A stretch of 64,000 bases of DNA. Origin: Rohdeia mirabilis. GTDB taxonomy: Bacteria; Planctomycetota; UBA1135; GCA-002686595. A program made the position numbers and the translations under genes. The notes under the pieces are model-generated. The model worked only from the letters and a program-made list of their open reading frames with translations, made no database searches and was not told the DNA's origin. Below are positions 29,006 to 39,029 of the stretch, piece by piece; positions within the stretch are counted from its first letter, which is position 1, and every line of letters begins with the position of its first letter. The DNA lies in assembly GCA_007750655.1 (NCBI GenBank), contig CP036290.1, positions 2,914,001-2,978,000 on the forward strand, written 5' to 3'.

Positions 29006-32000
29006 TCAGCGCGGTGGCACGCTCCCGTTAGAGCGCGGCGCGCGGCCACGGGCACCGTCCTGGCCGTCCGCGTCGTCCCGGCCGTCGATGCCGTCTTCAC
29101 CGTCCTGGCCGTCGCGACCGGCGGCTCCCGGCTGCTCCGCGACGGGCAGCGACCACTGCAACAGCCACCGGTACAGCTCGGCGTTGCAGTACAGGTCGGT
29201 CCATGCGTCGTGGTTCGCCGCGCGGCCGACCGTCATCAAGTACCGGTGTGCGAGGTCGTCCGCGTTCTCGAGCACGAGTCCGTCGACGCGGTGGAAGCGC
29301 ACGCCGAGTTCGCGCTCGATGCGCTCCGCACCGACCTCGACCTCGGCGAACGGCACGATCGGATCGGGACGGTTGTGCGCGACCCAGACCGCGACGCCCT
29401 CGAGGACTCCGGGTTCCGTCAGACGCTCGGAACTCCCACCGATCGGCACGATGGCCGCGAACGTCCCGGGCAACTCCTCGGCCAGCCCCCAGGTCCCGTG
29501 GGCGCCGCGACTCAGCCCCGTCAGGTAGACGCGCGAACGGTCGCCGCGGTAGCGCGTGAGGACCTCGTCGAGCAAGCGCTCCACGACGTCGGGGTGATCG
29601 TCGTACTGCCCGCGGGTGATGTGCGGCGAGACCACGATGAAACGATCCAGTAGGAGCGCATTGCGTTCGCTGTCGAGGTCGGTCTCGTCGCGCAAGAGCC
29701 GCGGCAGACCCCAGTCGTTGATCGAGCCGATCGCACCGCCCACGCCGAGCGAGCCCTGCAGGTAGACGATCACGGGGTGGACCACGTCCGCGTTCGGATC
29801 GAAGGAACGGGGCAGATAGAGGGTGTAGCCGTCCACGTTGCAGCCGTCGTCGTCGGCACCACTAACGAGGGCACCACTCCCGAAAGTACCGCCGTCGGGC
29901 GCCGCGCCATCGAACGGCACGCTGACCAGCGCGCCGGCCCGCGGCTCGCCACTGGTGCGTGCGCGGGCGGCGAGGCTGGGCTCGACGCGGGAGCTCGAAC
30001 CGCTTCCGCCGAGGCCGCTGCCGCGGAGTCCGCCGCCACTCGGCTCCGATCCGCCGAGTCCCCCACCTCCACCGTCGCCGCTCGCTGCACCGCTCGGTCC
30101 GTCCGTATCCGGCGCGACCTCCACGGGCCGCGCGATGACGATCGCGCCGGCCGAGCTCAGCGCGCGGATCAGCGCGCCGTCCGAACGGGTCTCGCGCACG
30201 GCCCACGACGCGCCGCTGCCGTCCGCTGCGGCCTCGTCGATCAACTCGAACTCCGAGTCCACGCGACCGCGCGCCTCGAGTCGCAGTTGCACCGCTTCGG
30301 CCAGCGACACGAACACGTCGCCTCCGGGACCGGCCGCGCTGAACAGTGCGTCGGCGGCGGGATCCTCGGTGACGCGCGCTTCCACGCGCCCACAGATGGC
30401 GTGGACGATCACGCCGCCGCGCACCTCGTCGATCGTGATGTCGCCGCCGCTGGTCTGGGCGTACACGTCGCCCGGATTGCGCTCGAGCAGCACGTCGCCG
30501 TCGGATGCCAGCACGCTGACTTCGCCGGTGACGCCAGCGACGAGCACGTCGCCGTGCACCGCCGTGACCTGGGCCTCGCCCGCAGTCTCCCGCAGCACGA
30601 CGCCACCGCCCTCGCTGCGCACGTCGATCGAGCCGCTGATGCCCGTGATCGACACGTCGCAGAGATCCGCGTCGACGCGCAGGCTGCGCCCGTCGGGAAG
30701 TGCGACGCGCACGCAGCAGCTCTCGAACGCGCTCCCCGAAGCCGCGAGCAGAGCCGCTTCGAAACGCGACTCGAAGCGCATGCCGCCGTCCGTCGGCGCG
30801 ACGTCCACCGCGTGGCCCGCGACGGCAGCGTCCGAGTCGCGCGAATCGCGAGCGCGCACTCGCCGCGTGACCTCGATCCGGACCTGATCGCCATCGTGAC
30901 GGACCACCTCGAGGGCGCCGCGCTCCACGTCGAGCGCGAGGGCCCCTTCCGGCCCGAGTTCGAGCTCCCAGGCCAGGCGCTGCTCGAACAGCCCGAGTTC
31001 GCCATCGTCGGCGCTGATGCGGTTCCATCCGTCGGCATCCACGACCGACTCCGACGCGTCCTCCTCCTGCGTTCCGAGCCCGAACAGCGACGCGAACCCG
31101 GCCACCGACCAGTCGCTCGATCCGTCCTCCGGATCGCCCGCGCCCCCGAGAGCCACGAAGGCCAACGCGGCGAGCGCGGCGGCCCCGACGCCGCCGACGA
31201 GCGCGCGCCTGCGCCCCCGTCCACCGGCTCCAGCCGCCGCGGTTCGAGGCATCCAGTCACGCGGCGGCTGGGCGACGCCCGTGGGGTTCTGAAGGTGCGC
31301 GAGTTCCGCGGCGAGCACGTCCGCCGCCGCGTCCGCGCTGGCGAAGCGATCCTCTGGTCGCTTCGCCATCAGTCGCGACACGAAGGCGGCGAACCACGCC
31401 CGCACGTCTGGCGCGAACTCGCGCAGTAAACGCGGTTCGGCGTCGCACACGCGACCGAGGACGCCGTAGACCGTCTCGCCGCGGAAGGGCGGGCGTCCGG
31501 TGGCCGCCGTGTAGAGCAGACTCCCGAGGCTGAACAGATCGGAGCGCGCGTCCACGCTGTCGCCGCGCGCCTGCTCGGGCGACATGAACTGCGGCGTCCC
31601 GGCGATGGTGCCACTGCGCGTCATGGAGGTTTCGTCCGCGACCCAGGCCAGTCCGAAGTCGCTCACCAGCACGCGCTCGACCGGCCCCTCGAGCAACACG
31701 TTCGCCGGCTTGACGTCGCGGTGCACGATGCCCTGGGCGTGCGCCGCCGCGAGTCCGCGCGCCACCTGCAGACCGATGCGCGTCAACTCGTGCGTGTCGA
31801 GGGGACCGTCGCGCTCGATGCGGTCGGCGAGCGACGCGCCGCCGACGTAGTGCATGACGATGTAGGGCAACCCGTCGTGCTCGTCGACCGCGTGCACGGG
31901 CACGACGTGTTCGTGGGAGACCGCGGCGACCGCACGTCCCTCGCGCTCGAAGCGCTTGCGGGCGACGGCGTTCTGCGCTTGTTGCGGCGCCATGAGCTTG

Positions 32001-32389
32001 ATCGCGACGTAGCGATTGAGTCGCTCCTCGAAAGCCTTCAGCACGTAGCCCGTCGAGCCCTGCCCGATCAGGCCCTGAATCTCGTACTGACCGATCCGTC
32101 CCAGCATCCGCGGGTCGTCGGTCGGACCGAGGAGGGCGCGCACTTCGTCGAGGATCGCGTCGCCGCTCGCTTCCGGAAAAACGTCGACCGACTCGACCTC
32201 GAGCCGCTCGCGCACCCCGCGCCAGATCGACTCACCGGCCGCGCTGCGCTCGAGTCGCTCGCGGCACCTCGAACAGGCCTCGAGATGTTCGCGGACGTCG
32301 GCTTCAGTGCGTTCGACCAGTTCGTCACGCAGGTAGCGTTCAAGACGCACGTCCTCGACGCAGGCGGAAGGTTCGAAGGGGTTCTTCAT
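29006..32389 (-). CDS. Five-part protein: zinc finger, Ser/Thr kinase, membrane helix, adhesin-like region, alpha/beta hydrolase
   Basis: A 1127-residue protein translated from an ATG overlapping the ECF sigma factor stop (ATGA). Residues 1-45 hold an anti-sigma-type zinc finger (His35, Cys39, Cys42, perhaps Cys10). A Hanks-type kinase spans about 102-365: GQGSTGYV loop, VAIK Lys131, HRDVKPAN (Asp225), DFG (Asp244). A membrane helix is at 396-415. Outside, about 490-740, is a DUF4097-like repeated strand region (GDITIDEVRGGVIVH). About 860-1085 is an alpha/beta hydrolase with GLSRG (Ser960), a likely Asp1009 and His1060, like feruloyl-esterase or PHB-depolymerase-type enzymes. The end is a collagen-like Gly-X-Y tract. 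Kinases with outside sensors are common; a hydrolase there is rare. Confidence 0.88.
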   Translation of the reverse strand: MKNPFEPSACVEDVRLERYLRDELVERTEADVREHLEACSRCRERLERSAAGESIWRGVRERLEVESVDVFPEASGDAILDEVRALLGPTDDPRMLGRIGQYEIQGLIGQGSTGYVLKAFEERLNRYVAIKLMAPQQAQNAVARKRFEREGRAVAAVSHEHVVPVHAVDEHDGLPYIVMHYVGGASLADRIERDGPLDTHELTRIGLQVARGLAAAHAQGIVHRDVKPANVLLEGPVERVLVSDFGLAWVADETSMTRSGTIAGTPQFMSPEQARGDSVDARSDLFSLGSLLYTAATGRPPFRGETVYGVLGRVCDAEPRLLREFAPDVRAWFAAFVSRLMAKRPEDRFASADAAADVLAAELAHLQNPTGVAQPPRDWMPRTAAAGAGGRGRRRALVGGVGAAALAALAFVALGGAGDPEDGSSDWSVAGFASLFGLGTQEEDASESVVDADGWNRISADDGELGLFEQRLAWELELGPEGALALDVERGALEVVRHDGDQVRIEVTRRVRARDSRDSDAAVAGHAVDVAPTDGGMRFESRFEAALLAASGSAFESCCVRVALPDGRSLRVDADLCDVSITGISGSIDVRSEGGGVVLRETAGEAQVTAVHGDVLVAGVTGEVSVLASDGDVLLERNPGDVYAQTSGGDITIDEVRGGVIVHAICGRVEARVTEDPAADALFSAAGPGGDVFVSLAEAVQLRLEARGRVDSEFELIDEAAADGSGASWAVRETRSDGALIRALSSAGAIVIARPVEVAPDTDGPSGAASGDGGGGGLGGSEPSGGGLRGSGLGGSGSSSRVEPSLAARARTSGEPRAGALVSVPFDGAAPDGGTFGSGALVSGADDDGCNVDGYTLYLPRSFDPNADVVHPVIVYLQGSLGVGGAIGSINDWGLPRLLRDETDLDSERNALLLDRFIVVSPHITRGQYDDHPDVVERLLDEVLTRYRGDRSRVYLTGLSRGAHGTWGLAEELPGTFAAIVPIGGSSERLTEPGVLEGVAVWVAHNRPDPIVPFAEVEVGAERIERELGVRFHRVDGLVLENADDLAHRYLMTVGRAANHDAWTDLYCNAELYRWLLQWSLPVAEQPGAAGRDGQDGEDGIDGRDDADGQDGARGRAPRSNGSVPPR

Positions 32390-33009
32390 CGTCGATCCTC
32401 GGGTTCGTGCCCGTGTTCGGGCACGCCGCTCAATCCCTCGACCCGATCCTTGATCCGAGCGATGACGCGGCACTTGGCGGTGTAGATGCTCCCCACGGTC
32501 GTTCCTAGCTCGCGCGCCACGTCCTCGGCCGATCGGCCCTGGACGGCGGTGCGCTCGAACGCATGCCACGTCGACTCACGAACCTCCGAGCGCACGCGTG
32601 CGGCGGCCCAGCGGAAGAGCGCGGTCTCGAGCTCGATGTCGAACGTCTCGGCCGCATCGGCTCCGACGTCGGACAATTCGCGCAGGACCAGCTCGCCGCG
32701 CGCCCCGCCGTCGGCGGCCCGACGCCGTCGATCGGCGATCACATCCACGGACACGTTGCGGGCGACGCGGAAGAGCCAGGCGCGGAAGCTGCCGCGCTCG
32801 GCGCCCAGCTCCCACGTCCCGATCCGACCGTGCACGGCGGCGAGCACCTCTTGGGTGGCGTCCCGTGCGTCGGCGTCCTGGAGTCCGAGCGCGCGGCAGA
32901 AGCCGAGGATCGCGCCCTCGTAGACCTCCACGAACTCGACCCAGGCCTCGTCCGAGTGCCGGGTCAGTTCGAGCAACAGGCTCTGGCGGGTCTGGGGGGC
33001 GCGTTCCAT
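32386..33009 (-). CDS. ECF-type RNA polymerase sigma factor
   Basis: A 207-residue sigma-70-family factor. Region 2 is at about residues 25-95 (FVEVYEGAILGFCRALGLQD, DATQEVLAAVH, RAWLFRVARNVSVD) and region 4 at about 135-190 (FERTAVQGRSAEDVARELG, IYTAKCRVIARIKDRV). Length is typical of the ECF group. The stop overlaps the start of the kinase/hydrolase gene by four bases. Planctomycetes often pair ECF factors with Ser/Thr kinases, so kinase activity, or the zinc finger acting as an anti-sigma element, probably controls this factor. Its target genes are unknown. Confidence 0.9.
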   Translation of the reverse strand: MERAPQTRQSLLLELTRHSDEAWVEFVEVYEGAILGFCRALGLQDADARDATQEVLAAVHGRIGTWELGAERGSFRAWLFRVARNVSVDVIADRRRRAADGGARGELVLRELSDVGADAAETFDIELETALFRWAAARVRSEVRESTWHAFERTAVQGRSAEDVARELGTTVGSIYTAKCRVIARIKDRVEGLSGVPEHGHEPEDRR

Positions 33010-33122
33010 GGGGGGCGGCCGTCCACGGTGGGCGACCGGGAGGGACTCCGGCGAGCCCCGCGATCCTTACACCGAGGCGGTGGAATTCGGCCGAACCGCT
33101 CGCCCTCGCGCGCGTCGCGGCG

Positions 33123-33601
33123 TCAGCGCTCGAGCCCCACCGCTTCGAACCAGGCGCTCGCGGCCTCGCGCTCGCCCGCGAGATCCACGTGCTCGATGCG
33201 CGCGATCAGGCCGTCCGCGCCCAGTTCGACCCGCTGTTCGCAGGTGTGCACGTGGCTCTGGCCGGCGTGGCGCATGCGATCGGTGAAGCGCACCGTCGCG
33301 GCACCGTGTCCGGCCCCGACGCGCGGATCGACCACCGCGCTCTCGTAGACGAGTTCGTCGAGCTTCGACCGGCCCCAGGCGGCGGCCTCGGCGTAGCTGC
33401 CACAAATGGCGTCGGGGCCCTCGAGCCGTTCGTCGCGGATGGCGTAGACGCACCTGGGCGACAGCAGCGCGCGCACGCGGCCGAAGTCGTCGGCGTCGAG
33501 CGCGGCGGCGAACTGCTCGACCACGTCGCGCGCGTAGATGGCGAGCCGCTGCTCGGGCGAGCCGCCGTCGGCGCTGACGGGTCCGGTGCCTGCGCCGTCG
33601 C

Positions 33602-33605
<4 letters not shown>
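33123..33605 (-). CDS. SnoaL-like/NTF2-fold protein
   Basis: A 160-residue protein starting at GTG 33605, inside the asnS stop (GTGA overlap). [27 protein letters not shown] near the N-terminus and [15 protein letters not shown] with a closing [11 protein letters not shown] strand follow the SnoaL/NTF2 cone fold. Such proteins are small-molecule binders, isomerases or hydrolases, and many are uncharacterised. No catalytic dyad could be assigned. It is likely co-transcribed with asnS, but a shared role is not implied. Confidence 0.75.
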
Positions 33606-34888
<1,283 letters not shown>

Positions 34889-35014
34889 CGGACGGAACGA
34901 GATGCGGACGACGGCGCGCGGGACGCACCGAGTGATTGGGTGGGGCCGAACGGCGAAGAGGCGGCTCGAAGGAAGCTGGCGACGAAGCCGAGCCTCAGCG
35001 GGCCGATCGGCGCG

Positions 35015-35608
35015 TCAGGGGAACAGTCGGTACGGCGGATCCATGCGCACGTCGAGCACGCGGCCCTTCTCGACGATGCAGCGCCCCTTGTGGACCACAC
35101 CGTTGCGACGCGCCTCGACCGGGATCTCGGCACGACCGAGGGCGGCCATCTCGTACAGGTCGTGCTCGCCGAGCAGTTGGACGCGGTCGTAGCCCAGCGC
35201 CGCCAGCCGGTTGTGCAGGCGCTCGCCCACGATGTCGGCCGCGTCGGGCGGCGGCTCGGCCGGGGCGTCGGGGGCCGTGACGATCTCGCGTTCGACGACG
35301 GTCGGACGCGAGGCGGCCTCGATGACCGCGTCCTCGAGTCCCTTGAGCCCGTTGCGGATGTCGATCAGGACGTGCTCGGTGCGGCGCAGGTCGATGTCGG
35401 AGCGCTCGGCCTCGAGCTTCTTCAGGCGCGCGGCCAGGCCCTCGAGCAACTCGTTCGACGCCCCCACCGAGGCTTCCATCGACGCCAGGCGCGCGAGGAT
35501 CCGCAAGAGGACGACGATGCCGAACACCGCGACGACCACGAGGACCGACACTGCCCAGAACGAGCCATCGCCGGCGGCGATCAGGAGCGGTGCGGCGGTC
35601 GCGAGCAT
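35015..35608 (-). CDS. Membrane-anchored coiled-coil protein of unknown function
   Basis: A 197-residue protein starting at ATG 35608. Residues 12-33 form a membrane helix (FWAVSVLVVVAVFGIVVLL), residues 40-75 are heptad-like (ARLASMEASVGASNELLEGLAARLKKLEAE in two runs), and a linker of Pro/Ala follows. The C-terminal 70 residues hold a compact region with a LGYDRVQLLGEHDLYEM motif and a RNGVVHKGRCIVEKGRVLDVRM beta pair. I do not recognise the family. It is divergent from nhaC with 80 bases between. Confidence 0.65.
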   Translation of the reverse strand: MLATAAPLLIAAGDGSFWAVSVLVVVAVFGIVVLLRILARLASMEASVGASNELLEGLAARLKKLEAERSDIDLRRTEHVLIDIRNGLKGLEDAVIEAASRPTVVEREIVTAPDAPAEPPPDAADIVGERLHNRLAALGYDRVQLLGEHDLYEMAALGRAEIPVEARRNGVVHKGRCIVEKGRVLDVRMDPPYRLFP

Positions 35609-35617
35609 GACCCGGGA

Positions 35618-35623
35618 AGGATA
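35618..35623 (-). promoter_or_regulatory. Putative -10 hexamer TATCCT, near-leaderless spacing
   Basis: On the minus strand GCTATCCT ends nine bases before the ATG at 35608. Confidence 0.4.
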
Positions 35624-35675
35624 GCGCTGCCGACCTGCCACCCCAACGAACAGCGGGTCCGAGTTGCCGCGGGCG

Positions 35676-35681
35676 TACACT
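35676..35681 (+). promoter_or_regulatory. Putative -10 hexamer TACACT, leaderless spacing
   Basis: GTACACTCCGG ends seven bases before the ATG at 35689; the same word core is found at the SpoIIE-type and STAS genes. Confidence 0.45.
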
Positions 35682-35688
35682 CCGGCCC

Positions 35689-37968
35689 ATGTCCGACGCC
35701 ACCGACCCGCATCTGATCCAGCACCAGGGCGGCGCGCCCGCCACCGAGGCACCCGACGGCACCCCGCGCTGGGTCCCCTTCCTCGCTCTGCTGCTGGTGG
35801 TCCTGGTCGCGCTCCCGTGGCAGGGCGCGCCGGTCGAGCGACTCGGCGCGCTCGAAGTGGCCGGACTGGTCGCGGTCGAGCGCGACAGCACCGGCGCACC
35901 GGCGGGCGAGGACGCCGAGGAAGCGCTGCCCTCGATCGGAACGCTGGTGCTCGTCTCGGACTTCGTGACGATCGACCTCACCACCGATCCCGAGGCGGAC
36001 CCCCTGCCCGCGGTCCTGCGCCTGAGCGACATCGCGATGACGATCGACGGGCTCGAGGCCGATGCGGACACGCTGGCGACGGCGCGCCGTTCGTTCGTGC
36101 AGGGGCTGCGCGGTGCGGCCGAGAAGGGCGTGGTCGTCGGCACGAAGCTCGACGAGTCGGGCAAGGTCGTCGACGACGTGCGCAAGCTGTCACTGACGGT
36201 GGACGGCGAGAGCGTGCCGGTGACCGGTGGCCTCGACGTGCGCATCCGCATGGGCTTCGGCGACGGCGGCGGCGGGCGGCGGATCGAGGTGGAGCCGCTG
36301 CTCCCGGGTGCGCTCGACCCCGGCGGCGCGAGCCTGGTCGGCACGGACTGGCGACCGCCGAACCGCTTCTCACTGCTGCCCCCGATCCTGGCGATCGCGC
36401 TCGCCATCGCCACGCGCCGCCCGCTGCTGTCGCTCTTCGTCGGCGTCCTGTCCGGAGCGATCCTCGTGGCGCTGCGTCAGGGACTCGGCTTCGGCAGCGC
36501 CGTCGTGAGCGGGGCGATCGACGTTCCCACCCACTACTTCTGGAGCCGCTTCTACAGCCCGAACGACCTGTACATCATCCTGTTCGTCGTGTTCATGCTG
36601 GCGATGGTCGGCAACACGGTCACGAACGGTGGGATCGCCGGGATCATGCAGCTCCTCGCCAAGCGCGCGAAGGACGCCCGCACGACGCAGATCGCGACGT
36701 GGCTGACGGGCCTGGCGGTCTTCTTCGACGACTACGCCAACACGGTGCTCGTCGGTTCGACCATGCGCCCCTTGACGGACAAGTTCCGCGTGGCGCGCGA
36801 GAAGCTGGCCTACATCGTCGACTCGACCGCGGCCCCGGTGGCCGGCATCTCGATCTTCTCGACCTGGATCGCGTTCGAGGTCTCGACCTTCTCCAGCCAA
36901 CTGCCCGCCGCGGGGATGGCGACGACGGACGGCTACGAGGTCTTCATCCAGACCCTGCCCTACCGCTACTACTGTCTGTTCACACTCGCGTTCGTCGCGT
37001 TGATCGCGTTCAGCGGGCGCGATTTCGGGCCGATGGCGAAGGCGGAACGGCGCGCGCGTCGCACGGGCCAGGTGCTGCGACCGGGTGCGACGCCGCTCGT
37101 GTCGAAGGAGTCGACCGAGCAGGAGATGGCGGCCGGTGTGACGCCCGCGGCCTGGCGTGCGCTGGTGCCGCTCTTCGGGTTCATCGGCACGACGCTGTTC
37201 ATGATCGCGCACGGTGGCCATGCGTTCGACGTGGCCTGGCGCGAGCTCGAGTCGTTCGATGCGTTCGTAGAGGCCGCGACGGGCGTGCTCTACCTCGGCA
37301 GCGGCAACTACCCGCTGATGATCGGCGGCGCCGTCGGCTTCGTGCTGGCGGCGATCGGCACGGCGCAGGCCGGAGTCCCCGATCAGATCCCGCTCGCCGC
37401 CTGGCGCACGCTGAAGTCGATGGGCATCGCCTTCGGCATCCTGTACTCGGCCTGGATGGTGTCGGACGTGTGCACGGACCTGGGCACGGCGCCGTTCCTG
37501 ACGGCGATCGTCAGCGACGCGATCCCCGCGCCGCTGTTGCCCGTCGTCCTGATCGTCCTGGCCGGCTTCGTGGCCTTCGCGACCGGTTCGTCCTGGTCGA
37601 CCATGGGCATCCTGTTGCCGATGGTCGTCGGCGTGAGCTTCCAACTGGGCGAGACGATCGACATCGGCGGCATGGCGCTGATGGTGCTGTGCATCGGCGC
37701 GGTGCTCGAGGGCGCGATCTTCGGGGACCACTGTTCGCCGATCAGCGACACGACGGTGCTGTCCTCGATCTCGAGCGCTTCGGACCACCTCGACCACGTG
37801 CGCACCCAGGCGCCCTACGCGCTGACGACGATGGCGGTGGCGATCGGCGTCGGCTACGTCCCGAGCGCGTACCTGGGCTGGAACCCGTTCGTGTGCATCG
37901 CGCTCGGCATCGGCGCCCTGGCGGCGATCGTGCTGGGGATCGGACGGCGCAGCGAACCGGCCACCTGA
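35689..37968 (+). CDS. nhaC: NhaC-family Na+/H+ antiporter with large outside domain
   Basis: A 759-residue transporter. The signature FFDDYANTVLVGSTMRPL and EKLAYIVDSTAAPVAGI are hallmarks of the NhaC group, and FGDHCSPISDTTVLSS is the matching second half motif. Hydrophobic segments fit about 12 helices between residues 225 and 755. After a first helix at 28-44 there is a hydrophilic stretch of about 175 residues (50-225), predicted outside, that ordinary NhaC (about 460-500 residues) lacks. It probably exports Na+ in exchange for protons; a regulatory or binding role for the extra domain is guesswork. The gene symbol follows the family. Confidence 0.85.
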   Translation: MSDATDPHLIQHQGGAPATEAPDGTPRWVPFLALLLVVLVALPWQGAPVERLGALEVAGLVAVERDSTGAPAGEDAEEALPSIGTLVLVSDFVTIDLTTDPEADPLPAVLRLSDIAMTIDGLEADADTLATARRSFVQGLRGAAEKGVVVGTKLDESGKVVDDVRKLSLTVDGESVPVTGGLDVRIRMGFGDGGGGRRIEVEPLLPGALDPGGASLVGTDWRPPNRFSLLPPILAIALAIATRRPLLSLFVGVLSGAILVALRQGLGFGSAVVSGAIDVPTHYFWSRFYSPNDLYIILFVVFMLAMVGNTVTNGGIAGIMQLLAKRAKDARTTQIATWLTGLAVFFDDYANTVLVGSTMRPLTDKFRVAREKLAYIVDSTAAPVAGISIFSTWIAFEVSTFSSQLPAAGMATTDGYEVFIQTLPYRYYCLFTLAFVALIAFSGRDFGPMAKAERRARRTGQVLRPGATPLVSKESTEQEMAAGVTPAAWRALVPLFGFIGTTLFMIAHGGHAFDVAWRELESFDAFVEAATGVLYLGSGNYPLMIGGAVGFVLAAIGTAQAGVPDQIPLAAWRTLKSMGIAFGILYSAWMVSDVCTDLGTAPFLTAIVSDAIPAPLLPVVLIVLAGFVAFATGSSWSTMGILLPMVVGVSFQLGETIDIGGMALMVLCIGAVLEGAIFGDHCSPISDTTVLSSISSASDHLDHVRTQAPYALTTMAVAIGVGYVPSAYLGWNPFVCIALGIGALAAIVLGIGRRSEPAT

Positions 37969-37996
37969 GCGACGGGCGGGGAACCGGGGGCGGTGC

Positions 37997-38002
37997 TAGG
38001 CT
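37997..38002 (+). promoter_or_regulatory. Putative -10 hexamer TAGGCT, leaderless spacing
   Basis: GCTAGGCT ends eight bases before the ATG at 38011. Confidence 0.45.
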
Positions 38003-38010
38003 CGGCCACC

Positions 38011-38997
38011 ATGCGCACCGCTCCCATCCTCCTCGTCGTCGGCGCGTTCCTCGCCGCCTGCGCCCTCTCGCCCAACGACGACTCGACCCTGCGCGTCGAG
38101 CTCCCGGACGGCGTGCTCGAGACGGGCGGCGCGCCGTTCCCGGCCCACTGGATCGACGGCACCTCGCCCGACGAGCCGCACCTGCAGGTGCACTGGTACG
38201 ACGCGGACACGGTGATCCTGCGGCAGAGCAAGCGCGTGCACTACGAGGCGCCGTTCATGTACCTGTTGTTCGGGACGACGCACGCGTTGCTGCTCGACAC
38301 GGGGTCGGTCGGCGACTTCGATCTGCGCGAGACGGTCGACGTCCTCATGGCCGAACGGGAAGCGAGCCTCGGACACCCGCTGACCCTGATCGTCACGCAC
38401 ACGCACGGGCACTTCGACCACGTGGCGCACGACGACGACTTCCAGGGCCGCGAGAACACGATCGTCGTGCCGCGCACGATCGAGACGCGCATGGGCTTCT
38501 TCGCGATCGAACAGTGGCCGGTGAGCGTCGGGTGGATCGATCTCGGCCAGCGCCGCATCGAAGTGCTGCCGACGCCCGGCCACCACCCGTCGCACCTCGT
38601 GTTCTGGGACGCGCGCACGAACGTGATCCTGTCGGGCGACACGTTCTATCCCGGCTACCTGTTCGTCTTCGAACCGCGCGCCTGGAGCGACTTCGCGGCC
38701 AGTACGCGGCGCCTGCTCGCGTTCGCCGAACAGCGCGGTGTGACGACGTTCCTCGGCGGACACGTGGAGATGAGCACGACGCCCGGAGTCGGCTATCCCT
38801 ACCGCACGATCGAACAGCCCGAGGAGACGCCGCTGGCCCTCTCGATCGACGAGTTGCGCGCGACGGTCGCCGCGCTGGAGTCCCAGACCGAGCCAGGCTT
38901 CCTGACCATGGACCGCGTCGTGCTGTATCCCGCCTTCCTGGACTGGGACGACGAGGCGGACGACGAGGCCGACACGACGAACGACGCGGCCGAGTAG
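38011..38997 (+). CDS. Metallo-beta-lactamase-fold lipoprotein
   Basis: A 328-residue protein starting at ATG 38011 with lipobox LAAC (an in-frame GTG at 37993 is upstream but overlaps the promoter-like hexamer). The MBL motif HTHGHFDH binds two metals, and PGHHPSH and SGDTFYPGYLFV hold the remaining ligands. The hydrolase is therefore exported and membrane-anchored. Substrate is unknown; relatives include lactonases, glyoxalase II and beta-lactamases. The last 20 residues are an acidic Asp/Glu tail. Downstream is the convergent BatA-like gene. Confidence 0.8.
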   Translation: MRTAPILLVVGAFLAACALSPNDDSTLRVELPDGVLETGGAPFPAHWIDGTSPDEPHLQVHWYDADTVILRQSKRVHYEAPFMYLLFGTTHALLLDTGSVGDFDLRETVDVLMAEREASLGHPLTLIVTHTHGHFDHVAHDDDFQGRENTIVVPRTIETRMGFFAIEQWPVSVGWIDLGQRRIEVLPTPGHHPSHLVFWDARTNVILSGDTFYPGYLFVFEPRAWSDFAASTRRLLAFAEQRGVTTFLGGHVEMSTTPGVGYPYRTIEQPEETPLALSIDELRATVAALESQTEPGFLTMDRVVLYPAFLDWDDEADDEADTTNDAAE

Positions 38998-39029
38998 AAC
39001 GCGGCGCGCCGACGCAGGGTCGCCGGACC

